Of a DNA stretch of 59,823 nt, positions 38,863-48,824 are shown one piece after another. Each line of letters opens with the position of its first letter. Position 1 is the stretch's first letter. Position numbers and translations under genes: made by a program. The notes beneath the pieces are model-generated. The model was not told the DNA's origin. It saw nothing but the letters and a program-made list of their open reading frames with translations, and ran no database searches. The stretch lies in NCBI RefSeq assembly GCF_006704265.1, contig NZ_VIKA01000006.1:1-59823 (forward strand), written 5' to 3'. The stretch comes from Elioraea sp. Yellowstone. GTDB lineage: Bacteria; Pseudomonadota; Alphaproteobacteria; Acetobacterales; Acetobacteraceae.

Positions 38863-39519
38863 TCAGCGCCGGGGCCGCGGCGGCGCCCTCGTGGCGAGGC
38901 GACGGCCGAGCTCGGTCAGCCGATCGGCCTCCGGCCCCTCGAGGTGGCTCCTGCCGAAGGCGGGCACGCCGCCGGGCGGAGGGGGAGCGGGCGAGATGCC
39001 CAGAGCAAGCCCGCGGGTTACGGCGCCTTCCATCCAAGCGTTGACGTCATTGGGGTTCCACCACGTGAGCGGAATGGGGCCGTAGGTGCGGTACCGCGCG
39101 CCACCGCCGGGGCCGAAGAGCAGGTTCATCACCGTCGAACAGCAGTTGCGGTCGAGCGCCCGGTATTCCGGGTTCGCGCGGTTTCCCGCCGACCACAGGG
39201 GAACCCGCGAGGCCTCTGCGTCCCAGGCGCGCATGATCGCCGTCTCGTCGAAATCCGTGCCGGTCCGGTTCAGCATCCAGCAGAAATCGGGCGGGCGCCC
39301 CATATCGCGCAGATCCTCGCTCCAGGTGTTCGGATAGGGTCTGACGCCGACGTTCAAGCTCGCCTCCAAGGCCCCGACTGCCAAGGGCCACCACGAGATG
39401 TAGCGCCCACGCTCCGGCCTTGCCGGATCGGGCAGCACGAGCATCGCCCCGTGGCCGACCGATCTGCCGAACACCCCGCCAGCCGCACCGATCGGGTTCC
39501 AGACATAAACGTCGATCAT
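38863..39519 (-). CDS. Unknown protein with permuted papain-like His/Cys layout, in the his cluster
   Basis: A 218-residue soluble protein not recognised as a named family. Start 39519 has a perfect GGAGG and lies 15 bp after the hisA stop. Seen in sequence: an N-terminal YVWNPIG, a conserved-looking SVGHGAML (H23), RYISWWPL, and a RNCCSTVMNLLFG segment with C126 and C127. It also has many Trp and a Pro-rich linker (APPPPGGVP) before a basic tail. A His followed by an Asn-Cys about 100 residues later resembles circularly permuted NlpC/LRAT-type thiol hydrolases. That is an inference from motif order only. No signal peptide is present. It occupies the place where hisF is often found. Confidence 0.6.
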   Translation of the reverse strand: MIDVYVWNPIGAAGGVFGRSVGHGAMLVLPDPARPERGRYISWWPLAVGALEASLNVGVRPYPNTWSEDLRDMGRPPDFCWMLNRTGTDFDETAIMRAWDAEASRVPLWSAGNRANPEYRALDRNCCSTVMNLLFGPGGGARYRTYGPIPLTWWNPNDVNAWMEGAVTRGLALGISPAPPPPGGVPAFGRSHLEGPEADRLTELGRRLATRAPPRPRR

Positions 39520-39534
39520 CGTCCTCCCCACCGC

Positions 39535-40269
39535 TCAGCCCCGCGCCGCCCGCAGCGCCTCCGCCGGGCTGATCCGGCCATCATAGAGCGCCCGGCCGAC
39601 GATCACGCCCTCGATCCCGGCCTCGGCGCGCGCGCGCACGGCGGCGATGTCCTCGACCCGCGCCACCCCGCCCGAGGCGATCACCGGCGTGGTGAGCGCC
39701 CAGGCCAGATCCTCGGTCTGCTCGAGGTTGAGCCCCGCCAGCATCCCGTCGCGCGAGATGTCGGTGAACACGATCGCCGCCACGCCGGCGTTCTCGAACG
39801 CGAGGGCAAGATCGAGCGCGCGCATCGCGGTGGTCTCGGCCCAGCCTTCGGTCGCGACGAAGCCGTCGCGCGCGTCGATGCCGACCACGATGCGGCCCGG
39901 GAACGCCCTGCACGCCTCGCGCACCAGGCCCGGATCCTTGGCCGCGGCACTGCCCAGGATCACCCGCCGCACCCCGGCGGCGAGCCAGCGCTCGATCCCG
40001 GCCATGTCGCGGATGCCGCCGCCGAGCTGCACCGGGATCGTCACCGCCTGCAGGATCGCGGCCACCGCCTCGGCGTTGACGCTGCGGCCCGCGAAGGCGC
40101 CGTTCAGATCGACCACGTGCAGCCAGTCGAAGCCGGCCTCGGCCCAGGCGCGTGCCTGGGCCGCCGGATCCTCGGCATAGACCGTCGCCTCGCTCATCGC
40201 GCCGCGGCGCAGCCGGACGCAGACGCCGTCCTTCAGGTCGATCGCCGGATAGACGGTGATCGGCCTCAC
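39535..40269 (-). CDS. hisA: Phosphoribosylformimino-5-aminoimidazole carboxamide ribotide isomerase
   Basis: A 244-residue TIM-barrel isomerase converting ProFAR to PRFAR in histidine synthesis. The catalytic acid D11 lies in [14 protein letters not shown], and the second Asp lies in [16 protein letters not shown]. Phosphate-binding loops GGGIRD and [11 protein letters not shown] are intact, and the length is normal. It begins with GTG at 40269, overlapping the stop of a GNAT gene (GTGA), so its translation is tied to that acetyltransferase. The usual neighbour hisF is not downstream; an unknown gene follows instead. Confidence 0.95.
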   Translation of the reverse strand: MRPITVYPAIDLKDGVCVRLRRGAMSEATVYAEDPAAQARAWAEAGFDWLHVVDLNGAFAGRSVNAEAVAAILQAVTIPVQLGGGIRDMAGIERWLAAGVRRVILGSAAAKDPGLVREACRAFPGRIVVGIDARDGFVATEGWAETTAMRALDLALAFENAGVAAIVFTDISRDGMLAGLNLEQTEDLAWALTTPVIASGGVARVEDIAAVRARAEAGIEGVIVGRALYDGRISPAEALRAARG

Positions 40270-40886
40270 GCGCCCCTGCCCCGGCGCGGCGCCGGGGCCA
40301 GCCGCTTGTAGTAGAAGTGTCCGGCGATCACCTTGCCGCCGACCTGCGCATAGGCCGGATGCGTGCCCCAGCGGAGGAACCCCGCGGCCTCGAACAGATG
40401 GATCGCGCTCGCCTGCGTCTCGCGCACGTCGAGGTTGAGCACGCGCACGCCGATCGCCGCCGCGTAGTCCTCGACCCGACGGACCAGAAGCCGCGCGAGC
40501 CCGTGGCCGCGCGCATAGGGCGCGATGAAGAAGTGCATGAGCTGCGCCGAGAAGGCCTGCGCCTCGTTGTTGCGCGGCGGACGGACGAGCTGCGCCGCGC
40601 CGACGATGGTGCCGTCCAGCCGCGCGACGAACAGGCTGCGCTCGGGCACCAGCAGCACGCCGCGGAAGTAGCGCGCCAGCGTGTCGCGCGGCTGCGGCTT
40701 CACCCAGCCGAAGCCGCCGCCATCCATGATCGCCGCGGCCGCCGCCTCGGCGAGCTCGGCGACCTCGCTGTCGCCGAGCGCCTGGACACGCTCCACCGCA
40801 AGCTGCGGCGCGGTCCCGCCGCGCCGATCGGGCGCCGCCTCGGTGTGCAGCCCGGGCTCGCGCGCCTCCCGCTCGTTGCGCTCCAT
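40266..40886 (-). CDS. GNAT family acetyltransferase inside the his cluster
   Basis: A 206-residue protein with a GNAT fold in its C-terminal two thirds: [37 protein letters not shown] (acetyl-CoA loop with RGHGLA) and [28 protein letters not shown]. The N-terminal 40 residues are charged and disordered-looking. Start 40886 begins with ERNEREARE; the alternative start six codons upstream is possible. It lies 14 bp after hisH and is coupled to hisA by GTGA. The acetyl acceptor is unknown; its place between hisH and hisA suggests it is co-expressed with histidine enzymes. Confidence 0.88.
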   Translation of the reverse strand: MERNEREAREPGLHTEAAPDRRGGTAPQLAVERVQALGDSEVAELAEAAAAAIMDGGGFGWVKPQPRDTLARYFRGVLLVPERSLFVARLDGTIVGAAQLVRPPRNNEAQAFSAQLMHFFIAPYARGHGLARLLVRRVEDYAAAIGVRVLNLDVRETQASAIHLFEAAGFLRWGTHPAYAQVGGKVIAGHFYYKRLAPAPRRGRGA

Positions 40887-40900
40887 CGCGCCCCTTCTCC

Positions 40901-41566
40901 TCACGGATCCCAGGCGAGGAAATTGGCCAGGATCCGTAGCCCCGCCGCCTGGCTCTTCTCGGGGTGGAACTGCACGCCGGCGATGTTGCCGCGCGCCACC
41001 GCCGCGACCACCGGGCCGCCGTAGTCGGTCACCGCCATCACGTCACCCTGGTCCCCCGCCGACAGCGCATAGGAGTGCACGAAATACACATGGGATCCTT
41101 GACGGAGTCCTGCCAGGAGCGCGTGACCCGGCTCACGCCAGGAGAGGGCGTTCCATCCCATCTGCGGATAGGGCAGGCGCGCCGCCGGATCGTGGCCCGG
41201 CAGGTCGCGGAGATGCACGACCTCGCCCGGGATCCAGCCGAATCCCTGGTGCACGCCGTGCTCGAGGCCGCGATCGGCGAGGAGCTGCAGGCCGACGCAG
41301 ATGCCGAGGAAGGGCACGCCGCGCCTTCGCACCGCATCCCCGAGCACCTCGAGCATCCCCGGCACGGCCGAGAGCCCGGCGAGGCAGTCGGCGAAGGCGC
41401 CCTGGCCCGGAAGCACGATCCGGTCGGCGCGCGCCACCACCTCGGCCTCGCCGGTGACCACGACCCGCGCGCCCCGCGCCGCCTCGGCCGCGACGCGCTC
41501 GAACGCCTTGGCCGCCGAGCGGAGATTGCCCGAGCCGTAATCGACGATCGCGACGGTGCCGGTCAC
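40901..41566 (-). CDS. hisH: Imidazole glycerol phosphate synthase glutaminase subunit
   Basis: A 221-residue class I glutamine amidotransferase that supplies ammonia to HisF for imidazole ring closure. The start [13 protein letters not shown] and the triad are clear: Cys in [13 protein letters not shown] (about 82), and His and Glu in [11 protein letters not shown] (about 201-203). GQGAF (oxyanion-hole region) is also present. The GTG start at 41566 overlaps the DUF2628 stop (GTGA). Its partner synthase HisF is not in the window, so it must be encoded elsewhere in the genome. Confidence 0.95.
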   Translation of the reverse strand: MTGTVAIVDYGSGNLRSAAKAFERVAAEAARGARVVVTGEAEVVARADRIVLPGQGAFADCLAGLSAVPGMLEVLGDAVRRRGVPFLGICVGLQLLADRGLEHGVHQGFGWIPGEVVHLRDLPGHDPAARLPYPQMGWNALSWREPGHALLAGLRQGSHVYFVHSYALSAGDQGDVMAVTDYGGPVVAAVARGNIAGVQFHPEKSQAAGLRILANFLAWDP

Positions 41567-41943
41567 GCCCGCGCCGACCCCCAGGCGAGCAGGTCCGGCC
41601 GGCCGGTGTAGAGCCGGGCGAGGGCCGCATCCTCGCCGCCCCTGGCCGCGACCACGCCGAGGAGACGCCAGCCGCGGCGCGCGAGCGTCCAGCGGCGCAG
41701 GTCGCGCGCGTGGAAGCCGATCAGGAGCTGCGCGGCGAGGCCGGCGAGCGCGATCAGCGCCTCCGGCAGGTCGCGCATCGCGGCGCCGAGGATCGCCGCC
41801 CCGGCGAGGTAGAGCACCACCACCAGCCACATCCGGTTCGCCAGGAACCAGAGGGCCGGGAACAGGAAGGCGAGCCAGGCGAAGCCCTCGCGCACGAGGA
41901 TGGTCTCGTGGCCCGGGCGGACATGCACGGTCCAGACCCGCAT
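41563..41943 (-). CDS. DUF2628-like membrane protein
   Basis: A 126-residue protein with a cytoplasmic-looking start ([21 protein letters not shown]) and two or three hydrophobic helices (AWLAFLFPALWFLANRMWLVVVLYLAGAAILGAA; LIALAGLAAQLLIGF). A basic loop and soluble tail follow (LYTGRPDLLAWG). This matches the DUF2628 group, small membrane proteins frequently found between hisB and hisH in Rhodospirillales. Its ATG overlaps the hisB stop by one base, and hisH starts inside its stop (GTGA). Function is unknown; tight coupling on both sides implies constant stoichiometry with the his enzymes. Confidence 0.85.
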   Translation of the reverse strand: MRVWTVHVRPGHETILVREGFAWLAFLFPALWFLANRMWLVVVLYLAGAAILGAAMRDLPEALIALAGLAAQLLIGFHARDLRRWTLARRGWRLLGVVAARGGEDAALARLYTGRPDLLAWGSARA

Positions 41944-42545
41944 CAGCCGACCAGCCGTCCCTTGGTGGAGGGGATGCTGCCGGCCGCGCGCGGATCGGCC
42001 TCGACCGCCTGGCGCAGCGCGCGGGCGAGCGCCTTGAAGCAGGCCTCGGCGATGTGATGGCTGTTCGCCCCGGCGCGCAGCGTGACGTGCAGGGTGATGC
42101 CGGCGTTGGTCGTGAAGGCGCGGAACCACTCGACGAACAGCTCCGTGTCCATCCCGCCGACCGTCATGGTCGGGAAGCGCACGTCCCAGGCGAGGAACGG
42201 CCGGCCGGAGACATCGACCGCCGCCTCGGCGAGCGCCTCGTCCATCGGGATAGTCGCCGCGCCGTAGCGGCGGATGCCGCGCTTCTCGCCGAGCGCCTTG
42301 GCGACCGCCTGGCCGAGCACGATGCCCGTGTCCTCGGTGGTGTGGTGCGCGTCCACGTGCAGGTCACCCTCGGCCGCGAGCTCGAGGTCGAGCATGCCAT
42401 GCCGGGCGAGGGCGGTGAGCATGTGGTCGAGGAAGCCGATGCCGGTCGTGACCTTGGCGGCGCCGGTGCCGTCGAGATCGACAGTGGCCGAGATGCGCGT
42501 CTCGCTCGTCTCGCGGCGGATGGAGGCGCGGCGCATGGAGGTCAT
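41943..42545 (-). CDS. hisB: Imidazoleglycerol-phosphate dehydratase
   Basis: A 200-residue manganese enzyme converting imidazoleglycerol phosphate to imidazoleacetol phosphate. It matches monofunctional His[34 protein letters not shown], the metal-binding [29 protein letters not shown] and late [15 protein letters not shown]. No phosphatase domain is fused. The start at 42545 has little ribosome-site support; ATG 42536 is an alternative. It is the first gene of the hisB-DUF2628-hisH-GNAT-hisA-unknown run, which must be transcribed from the non-coding region upstream. Confidence 0.95.
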   Translation of the reverse strand: MTSMRRASIRRETSETRISATVDLDGTGAAKVTTGIGFLDHMLTALARHGMLDLELAAEGDLHVDAHHTTEDTGIVLGQAVAKALGEKRGIRRYGAATIPMDEALAEAAVDVSGRPFLAWDVRFPTMTVGGMDTELFVEWFRAFTTNAGITLHVTLRAGANSHHIAEACFKALARALRQAVEADPRAAGSIPSTKGRLVG

Positions 42546-43172
42546 GCGGGCGTTCTAGCGAAGGGGCGGGGCGGCGTCCACGCGGGGCCGCCGAGGACTT
42601 GCCGGTGTTGGCGGCGGTGACGGGCGCCTCGCCCTCGGGCGCCCTCGGGCGCGGCTGCGCGACGGCGTGCCGGTCAAGCGTCGTGCAGCGCGCCATCGGA
42701 TGGATCGGCCGTGACCGCCGCCGCGACCGCGATCAGCGGGGGCACGGGTTCCCGCGCGCGGAGAGCAGGATCGCTGGCGCCGTCCTGCGCATCGCGACCA
42801 TTCACCCCATGCTCACCGGCCGGCCGCAACCGCGTCGGCGCCCGCCGCAACCTCCCGCCCGGGCGCCATCGTCCTGGTGCGGGATGCCGGAACAGACTTA
42901 CGTATCTACGCATGAAACCATCGATATCCACAAGAACAAGGTAAATATATGTGCCAGGATACGCAGTGACTACTATAGTGCTGTGGTATCGTTTCGAGCG
43001 GGTGGCGAGTCTCCCGCGCAGCGGCTTGCGCGCCCCAAGGGCGCGCCTCTCGATCGTCCGCGGGAGGGTCCATGCTCCGCTGGCCGGCCGCCAGCGGGGT
43101 GTATGTGCCTTGCCCCCTTGCAGGCGATACGGGTCCTCTTGCGGCCGGGATCGGAACTTCCGCGGCGGGCCA
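42546..43172. other. Non-coding gap with an AT-rich pocket
   Basis: No convincing gene lies in these 627 bases. The middle is unusually AT-rich (24 of 60 bases are G/C in 42901-42960). On the plus strand GTGCCA (42951-42956), a 17-base spacer and TATAGT (42974-42979) form a possible promoter. ATATCCACA (42924-42932) is one base from a DnaA box. A perfect eight-base-pair hairpin GCGCGCCC/GGGCGCGC spans 43028-43046. A direct GCCCTCGGGC repeat is near 42632-42651. It may hold the hisB promoter, a small RNA or a remnant; none is proven. Confidence 0.5.
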
Positions 43173-43502
43173 TCACTCCTCCCGCCAGCGCCGCCCACGC
43201 TCATCCGTGCGCCGGTGGCCGCGATGCCAGTGTCGCTCGCCGGGCTCCCAGCGGCGATCGCGATCGTGCCAGCGCCTTCTTGCGTCATACTCGCGGTCCC
43301 GACCGTACCAGTATGGCGGGGTTACCGTCCGGTAGCGCGGCGGGCGATAGACGCGCGGGTAGTGGACGTGGCCCGGATAGGCGTAGGTCGCATAGCCGTA
43401 GGAATAGGCCGGATAGGCGGGATAGCCGTAGTCCGGATGAGGCTCGGCGTAGGTCGCGCAGCCGCAGACCAGCAGAGCCACAGGCACGAGGTATCTGCGC
43501 AT
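43173..43502 (-). CDS. Tyr/Pro/Gly-rich small lipoprotein
   Basis: A 109-residue exported protein. The signal and lipobox are RRYLVPVALLVCGC with the likely lipid-bearing C15. The mature protein is a low-complexity chain of Tyr, Pro, Gly and His (PDYGYPAYPAYSYGYATYAY; PPRYRTVTPPYWYG), followed by an Arg/Trp/His-rich end (RRWHDRDRRWEPGERHWHRG). It is probably a cell-envelope-attached, extended protein; no domain is recognised. GGAGGGA precedes ATG 43502. Transcription would run toward the AT-rich gap. Confidence 0.75.
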   Translation of the reverse strand: MRRYLVPVALLVCGCATYAEPHPDYGYPAYPAYSYGYATYAYPGHVHYPRVYRPPRYRTVTPPYWYGRDREYDARRRWHDRDRRWEPGERHWHRGHRRTDERGRRWREE

Positions 43503-43610
43503 GCTGTCCCTCCCTTCGTTGCGGGGAGGTGACCACGCGATCAAGGCGGCAAGGCGCGGGGATCGTGGCGGCGCAGCGGCGGGTGGACGCAGCCCGCCGC
43601 CGTCGTGCCC

Positions 43611-45785
<2,175 letters not shown>

Positions 45786-45860
45786 CGGGCCCTCCCGGGT
45801 GCGGGGTTTCGACGGAGGCGTCCCCTCTCTACATAGGGCCCGACGGCGCGGGAGAAAGCG

Positions 45861-46274
45861 ATGGCGGATGGTCGGCGGCGGCCGGGGGATCCTCCTCCGT
45901 ACTACGAGGCGCATGTGTTCGTGTGCTGCAACCGGCGGCCCGACGGACACCGGCGCGGGAGCTGCGCGGCGAAAGGATCGGAGGACCTGCGCGACTACAT
46001 GAAGGCGCGGGCGAAGGAGCTCGGGCTCAAGGGCGTGCGGGTGAACATGGCCGGGTGCCTGGACCGCTGCGAGTTCGGGCCGACCATGGTGATCTATCCC
46101 GAAGGGGTCTGGTACCGGGTGCGGAGCCGCGCGGAGGTCGACGCCGTGCTGGAGGCGCACCTGCTGCGCGGCGAGCGGGTGTCGGCGCTGATGCTGACGG
46201 AGCGCGACGTGGTGGAGAAGGCGCCGAAGCCGCGTGGGGACGGAGCGGCCGCGGCCGCCGCCGGCGACGGCTGA
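45861..46274 (+). CDS. Thioredoxin-like 2Fe-2S ferredoxin
   Basis: A 137-residue soluble iron-sulfur protein. The ferredoxin core is [20 protein letters not shown] followed by C35, then a helix and [25 protein letters not shown] with C66 and C70. The C-x(11-12)-C...C-x3-C spacing matches the thioredoxin-like 2Fe-2S family, with one extra Cys (C22 or C23). The tail is Ala/Gly-rich and probably disordered. It may donate electrons to an unidentified partner. A parS site lies just after its stop, and rsmG-parA-parB follow on the same strand, so it may be read through into that operon. Confidence 0.88.
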   Translation: MADGRRRPGDPPPYYEAHVFVCCNRRPDGHRRGSCAAKGSEDLRDYMKARAKELGLKGVRVNMAGCLDRCEFGPTMVIYPEGVWYRVRSRAEVDAVLEAHLLRGERVSALMLTERDVVEKAPKPRGDGAAAAAAGDG

Positions 46275-46277
46275 GAG

Positions 46278-46293
46278 TGTTTCACGTGGAACA
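46278..46293. promoter_or_regulatory. parS site 1
   Basis: TGTTTCACGTGGAACA differs from the canonical parS TGTTTCACGTGAAACA by one base. It lies in the gap between the ferredoxin and rsmG, 1.4 kb from parB. ParB loads at such sites and spreads, marking the origin-proximal region for segregation. Confidence 0.88.
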
Positions 46294-46322
46294 CGCGGGC
46301 CGGCGGCCGAGGTGAAGGCCGG

Positions 46323-46338
46323 CGTTTCACGTGAAACG
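46323..46338. promoter_or_regulatory. parS site 2, overlapping the rsmG start
   Basis: CGTTTCACGTGAAACG is a perfect 16-base palindrome containing the full GTTTCACGTGAAAC parS core. Its central GTG is the start codon of rsmG at 46331. It is 45 bases from parS 1, so ParB bound here would cover the rsmG ribosome-binding region. Confidence 0.9.
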
Positions 46339-46936
46339 GGAGCTCCCCGCCCTCACCGCCGACCAGCGCACCCGCCTGAAGGCCTATGCCGCGCTGATCG
46401 CCCGCTGGTCGCCGCGCATCAACCTGGTCGCGCCCGGCGACCTGCCCCGGCTCTGGGAACGCCACATCGCCGACGCCGCCCAGCTCGTCCCGCTGATCCC
46501 GCCGGGCAGCCGATCGATCGCCGATCTCGGCTCCGGTGCCGGCCTGCCCGGACTCGTCCTGGCGATCCTCACCGGCCTGCCGACCCACCTCGTCGAGCGC
46601 GACCGCCGCAAGGCCGCCTTCCTGCGCGAGGCCATCCGCGCCGCCGCCGCACCCGCCACTGTCCACGCCGCCGATGCCGCGACCCTCTCCCCGCTCCACG
46701 CCGATCTCGTCACCGCCCGTGCCCTCGCCCCGCTGCCCGCACTCCTGCCCCTCGTCGCCCGCCACCTTGCGCCGGGCGGTGCCGCTCTGCTGCCAAAGGG
46801 CGTCGCCGCAGACGCCGAATTGACCGCCGCCGCCCCCCTCTGGACAATGCGGATCGAGCGGTTCCCCAGCCGCACCGATCCCGCCGCCACCATCCTACGC
46901 CTGACCGAGGTCGCGCGTGCCCGACGCAGCCCCTGA
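46331..46936 (+). CDS. rsmG: 16S rRNA G527 N7-methyltransferase
   Basis: A 201-residue SAM-dependent methyltransferase (GidB) acting on 16S rRNA. The core has [46 protein letters not shown] (SAM-binding), [16 protein letters not shown] and [14 protein letters not shown]. The length is normal. An in-frame stop at 46313 forces the start to be GTG 46331 or later, so the first codon lies inside parS. It is the usual partner of parA-parB, but mnmG (gidA), often upstream, is replaced here by a ferredoxin gene. It overlaps parA by 20 bases. Confidence 0.94.
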   Translation: MKRELPALTADQRTRLKAYAALIARWSPRINLVAPGDLPRLWERHIADAAQLVPLIPPGSRSIADLGSGAGLPGLVLAILTGLPTHLVERDRRKAAFLREAIRAAAAPATVHAADAATLSPLHADLVTARALAPLPALLPLVARHLAPGGAALLPKGVAADAELTAAAPLWTMRIERFPSRTDPAATILRLTEVARARRSP

Positions 46937-47732
46937 CGCCTCGCCCGCCGGCCGCCCCCGCATCATCGCGCTTGCCAACCAGAAGGGCGGCGTCGGCAAG
47001 ACCACCACCGCGGTGAACCTCGCCACCGCCGTCGCCGCCACCGGCCAGCCCGTGCTGCTGATCGACCTCGACCCGCAGGGCAATGCCTCCACCGGCCTCG
47101 GCCTCGCCCGCGGCGAGCGCGGCGCCGGTACCTATGCGATGCTGATCGAGGGAAGACCGCTCGCCGAGCTGGTCCGCCCCACCGCCGTGCCCCACCTTTC
47201 CCTCCTCCCCTCCGATCAGGACCTCGCCGGCGCGGAGATCGAGCTCGTCGCGCTCACCCGCCGCGAGTTCCGCCTGCGCGACGCCCTCGCCGCCGCCCCG
47301 CCCGGCCTCGTGCTGATCGACTGCCCCCCCTCGCTCGGCCTCCTGACCCTGAACGCCCTGGTGGCGGCCGATTCCGTGCTCGTCCCCCTCCAATGCGAGT
47401 TCTTCGCCCTCGAGGGCATCTCGCAGCTCATGCGCACCATCGAGGTCGTGAAGCGTGGGCTCAATCCCCGCCTCACCCTCCAGGGCATCGTGCTGACGAT
47501 GTTCGATCGCCGGAACAACCTGTCCGATCTCGTCGCCGCCGATGTGCGCGGCTTCTTCGGCGACAAGGTGTACGAGACGGTGATCCCCCGGAACATCCGC
47601 GTCTCCGAGGCGCCCTCGCACGGCAAGCCGGTGCTGCTCTACGACGTCCGCTCCGCCGGCAGCCAGGCCTATATCCGCCTCGCCGCGGAACTGATGCGGC
47701 GCGAGCGCGAGGCCAAGGAGACCCGAGCATGA
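46917..47732 (+). CDS. parA: Chromosome-partition ATPase ParA (Soj)
   Basis: A 271-residue deviant-Walker ATPase that moves ParB-parS complexes. It has the Walker A' motif ANQKGGVGKTTTAVNLA (about 20-36), DLDPQGNASTGLG, LIDCPPSLGLLTLNAL and the C-terminal IPRNIRVSEAPSHGKPVLLYD. No long N-terminal helix-turn-helix is present, which fits a chromosomal rather than plasmid ParA. It starts at GTG 46917 inside rsmG, and its stop overlaps the parB ATG (ATGA). It acts on the nucleoid with ParB. Confidence 0.96.
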   Translation: MPDAAPDASPAGRPRIIALANQKGGVGKTTTAVNLATAVAATGQPVLLIDLDPQGNASTGLGLARGERGAGTYAMLIEGRPLAELVRPTAVPHLSLLPSDQDLAGAEIELVALTRREFRLRDALAAAPPGLVLIDCPPSLGLLTLNALVAADSVLVPLQCEFFALEGISQLMRTIEVVKRGLNPRLTLQGIVLTMFDRRNNLSDLVAADVRGFFGDKVYETVIPRNIRVSEAPSHGKPVLLYDVRSAGSQAYIRLAAELMRREREAKETRA

Positions 47733-48622
47733 GCCCCAAGCGTGACGCACCCAAGCGCCTCGGCCGCGGCCTGGCCGCACTCCTGGGCGACGCCGCCTCC
47801 GCCCCCGCCGCGGCCGAGGCGCCGGCCATCCCCGCAGGTGACATCCAGACCGTCCCGATCGCCGCGCTCGAGCCCAGCCCGTTCCAGCCGCGCAAGGGCA
47901 TGCGGCAGGAGAGCCTGGACGACCTGATCGCCTCGATCCGCGAGCGCGGCATCCTCCAGCCCCTGTTGGTCCGTCCGCACCCCGAGCATCACGGCCGCTA
48001 CCAGATCATCGCCGGCGAACGGCGCTGGCGCGCAGCTCAAGCGATCCCGCTGCACGAGGTGCCGGTGCTGGTGCGCGCGCTCCCGGACATGGAGGCGGCG
48101 GCGGCAGCCCTGGTGGAGAACCTGCAGCGGACGGATCTCGACCCGATCGAGGAGGCGGAGGGATTGATGCGTCTCATTGAGATGCATGGACTCTCGCAGG
48201 AAGAGATCGGTCGCATGATCGGCAAGAGCCGGAGCCACGTCGCCAACACGCTGCGCCTGCTCAACCTGCCGATCATCGTGCAGCACCATGTGCGGGAGGG
48301 ACGGCTGACGGCGGGTCACGCGCGCGCCCTGCTCGGATCGCGCAATGCGGGGATGTTGGCGGCCCGGGTGGTCGAACAGGGCTTGAGCGTGCGCCAGACC
48401 GAGGCGCTGGTCGCGGCCGAGGCGAACCCGGAGAAGAAGCCGACCACCCGTCCGCGGCAGGCGACCGATCCGAACCTCGCGAGCCTCGAACGCGACCTGC
48501 GCGAGCGGCTCGGGCTCGGGGTGCAGCTCCGTCCACGCGGCGAGGGAGGAGAGCTCAGGCTGCGCTACGCGACGCTGGACCAGCTCGACGGGCTGCTCGC
48601 ACTGCTGATGCGTGAGGCGTGA
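47729..48622 (+). CDS. parB: Chromosome-partition protein ParB (Spo0J)
   Basis: A 297-residue CTP-dependent parS-binding clamp. The N-terminal ParA-activating peptide is KRLGRGLAALLGD. The CTPase/parB domain has PFQPRKGMRQESLDDLIASI, the ERGILQPLLVRP strand and the hallmark GERRWRAAQ (about 93-101). Then come the helix-turn-helix SQEEIGRMIGKSRSHVANTLRLL and the C-terminal dimer domain. It starts inside the parA stop (ATGA). With parA and two parS sites within 2.3 kb, the locus is a complete parABS cassette. Confidence 0.96.
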   Translation: MSPKRDAPKRLGRGLAALLGDAASAPAAAEAPAIPAGDIQTVPIAALEPSPFQPRKGMRQESLDDLIASIRERGILQPLLVRPHPEHHGRYQIIAGERRWRAAQAIPLHEVPVLVRALPDMEAAAAALVENLQRTDLDPIEEAEGLMRLIEMHGLSQEEIGRMIGKSRSHVANTLRLLNLPIIVQHHVREGRLTAGHARALLGSRNAGMLAARVVEQGLSVRQTEALVAAEANPEKKPTTRPRQATDPNLASLERDLRERLGLGVQLRPRGEGGELRLRYATLDQLDGLLALLMREA

Positions 48623-48824
48623 CGTCCGGCGGGATGACGGGGGCCGGTTGGCGCAGCCGCAGGTCTGCGCAGCGGATCACCCGATCCGCGGAGGGCGGCT
48701 GATCGCCTCGGCCATCGCCTGAACCCTTTCCCGAGGCCGGGATCGGGCGTTGCCTGGGGCGTGGACGCCGGCTTCGGGCGGAGGGCTTCGCGAGAGCGCG
48801 GAGCCGGCGCAAGCCGCGGCCGTG

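Noticed and set aside
42546..43172. Chromosomal replication origin
   Set aside because: Only one near-consensus DnaA box is visible and no dnaA, hemE or dnaN gene is adjacent, so I kept it as a lead rather than a call.
42951..43532. Plus-strand frame of 193 codons in and after the AT-rich gap
   Set aside because: Its second half is the exact antisense of the Tyr-rich lipoprotein, and its first half has no motif; no good ribosome site precedes it.
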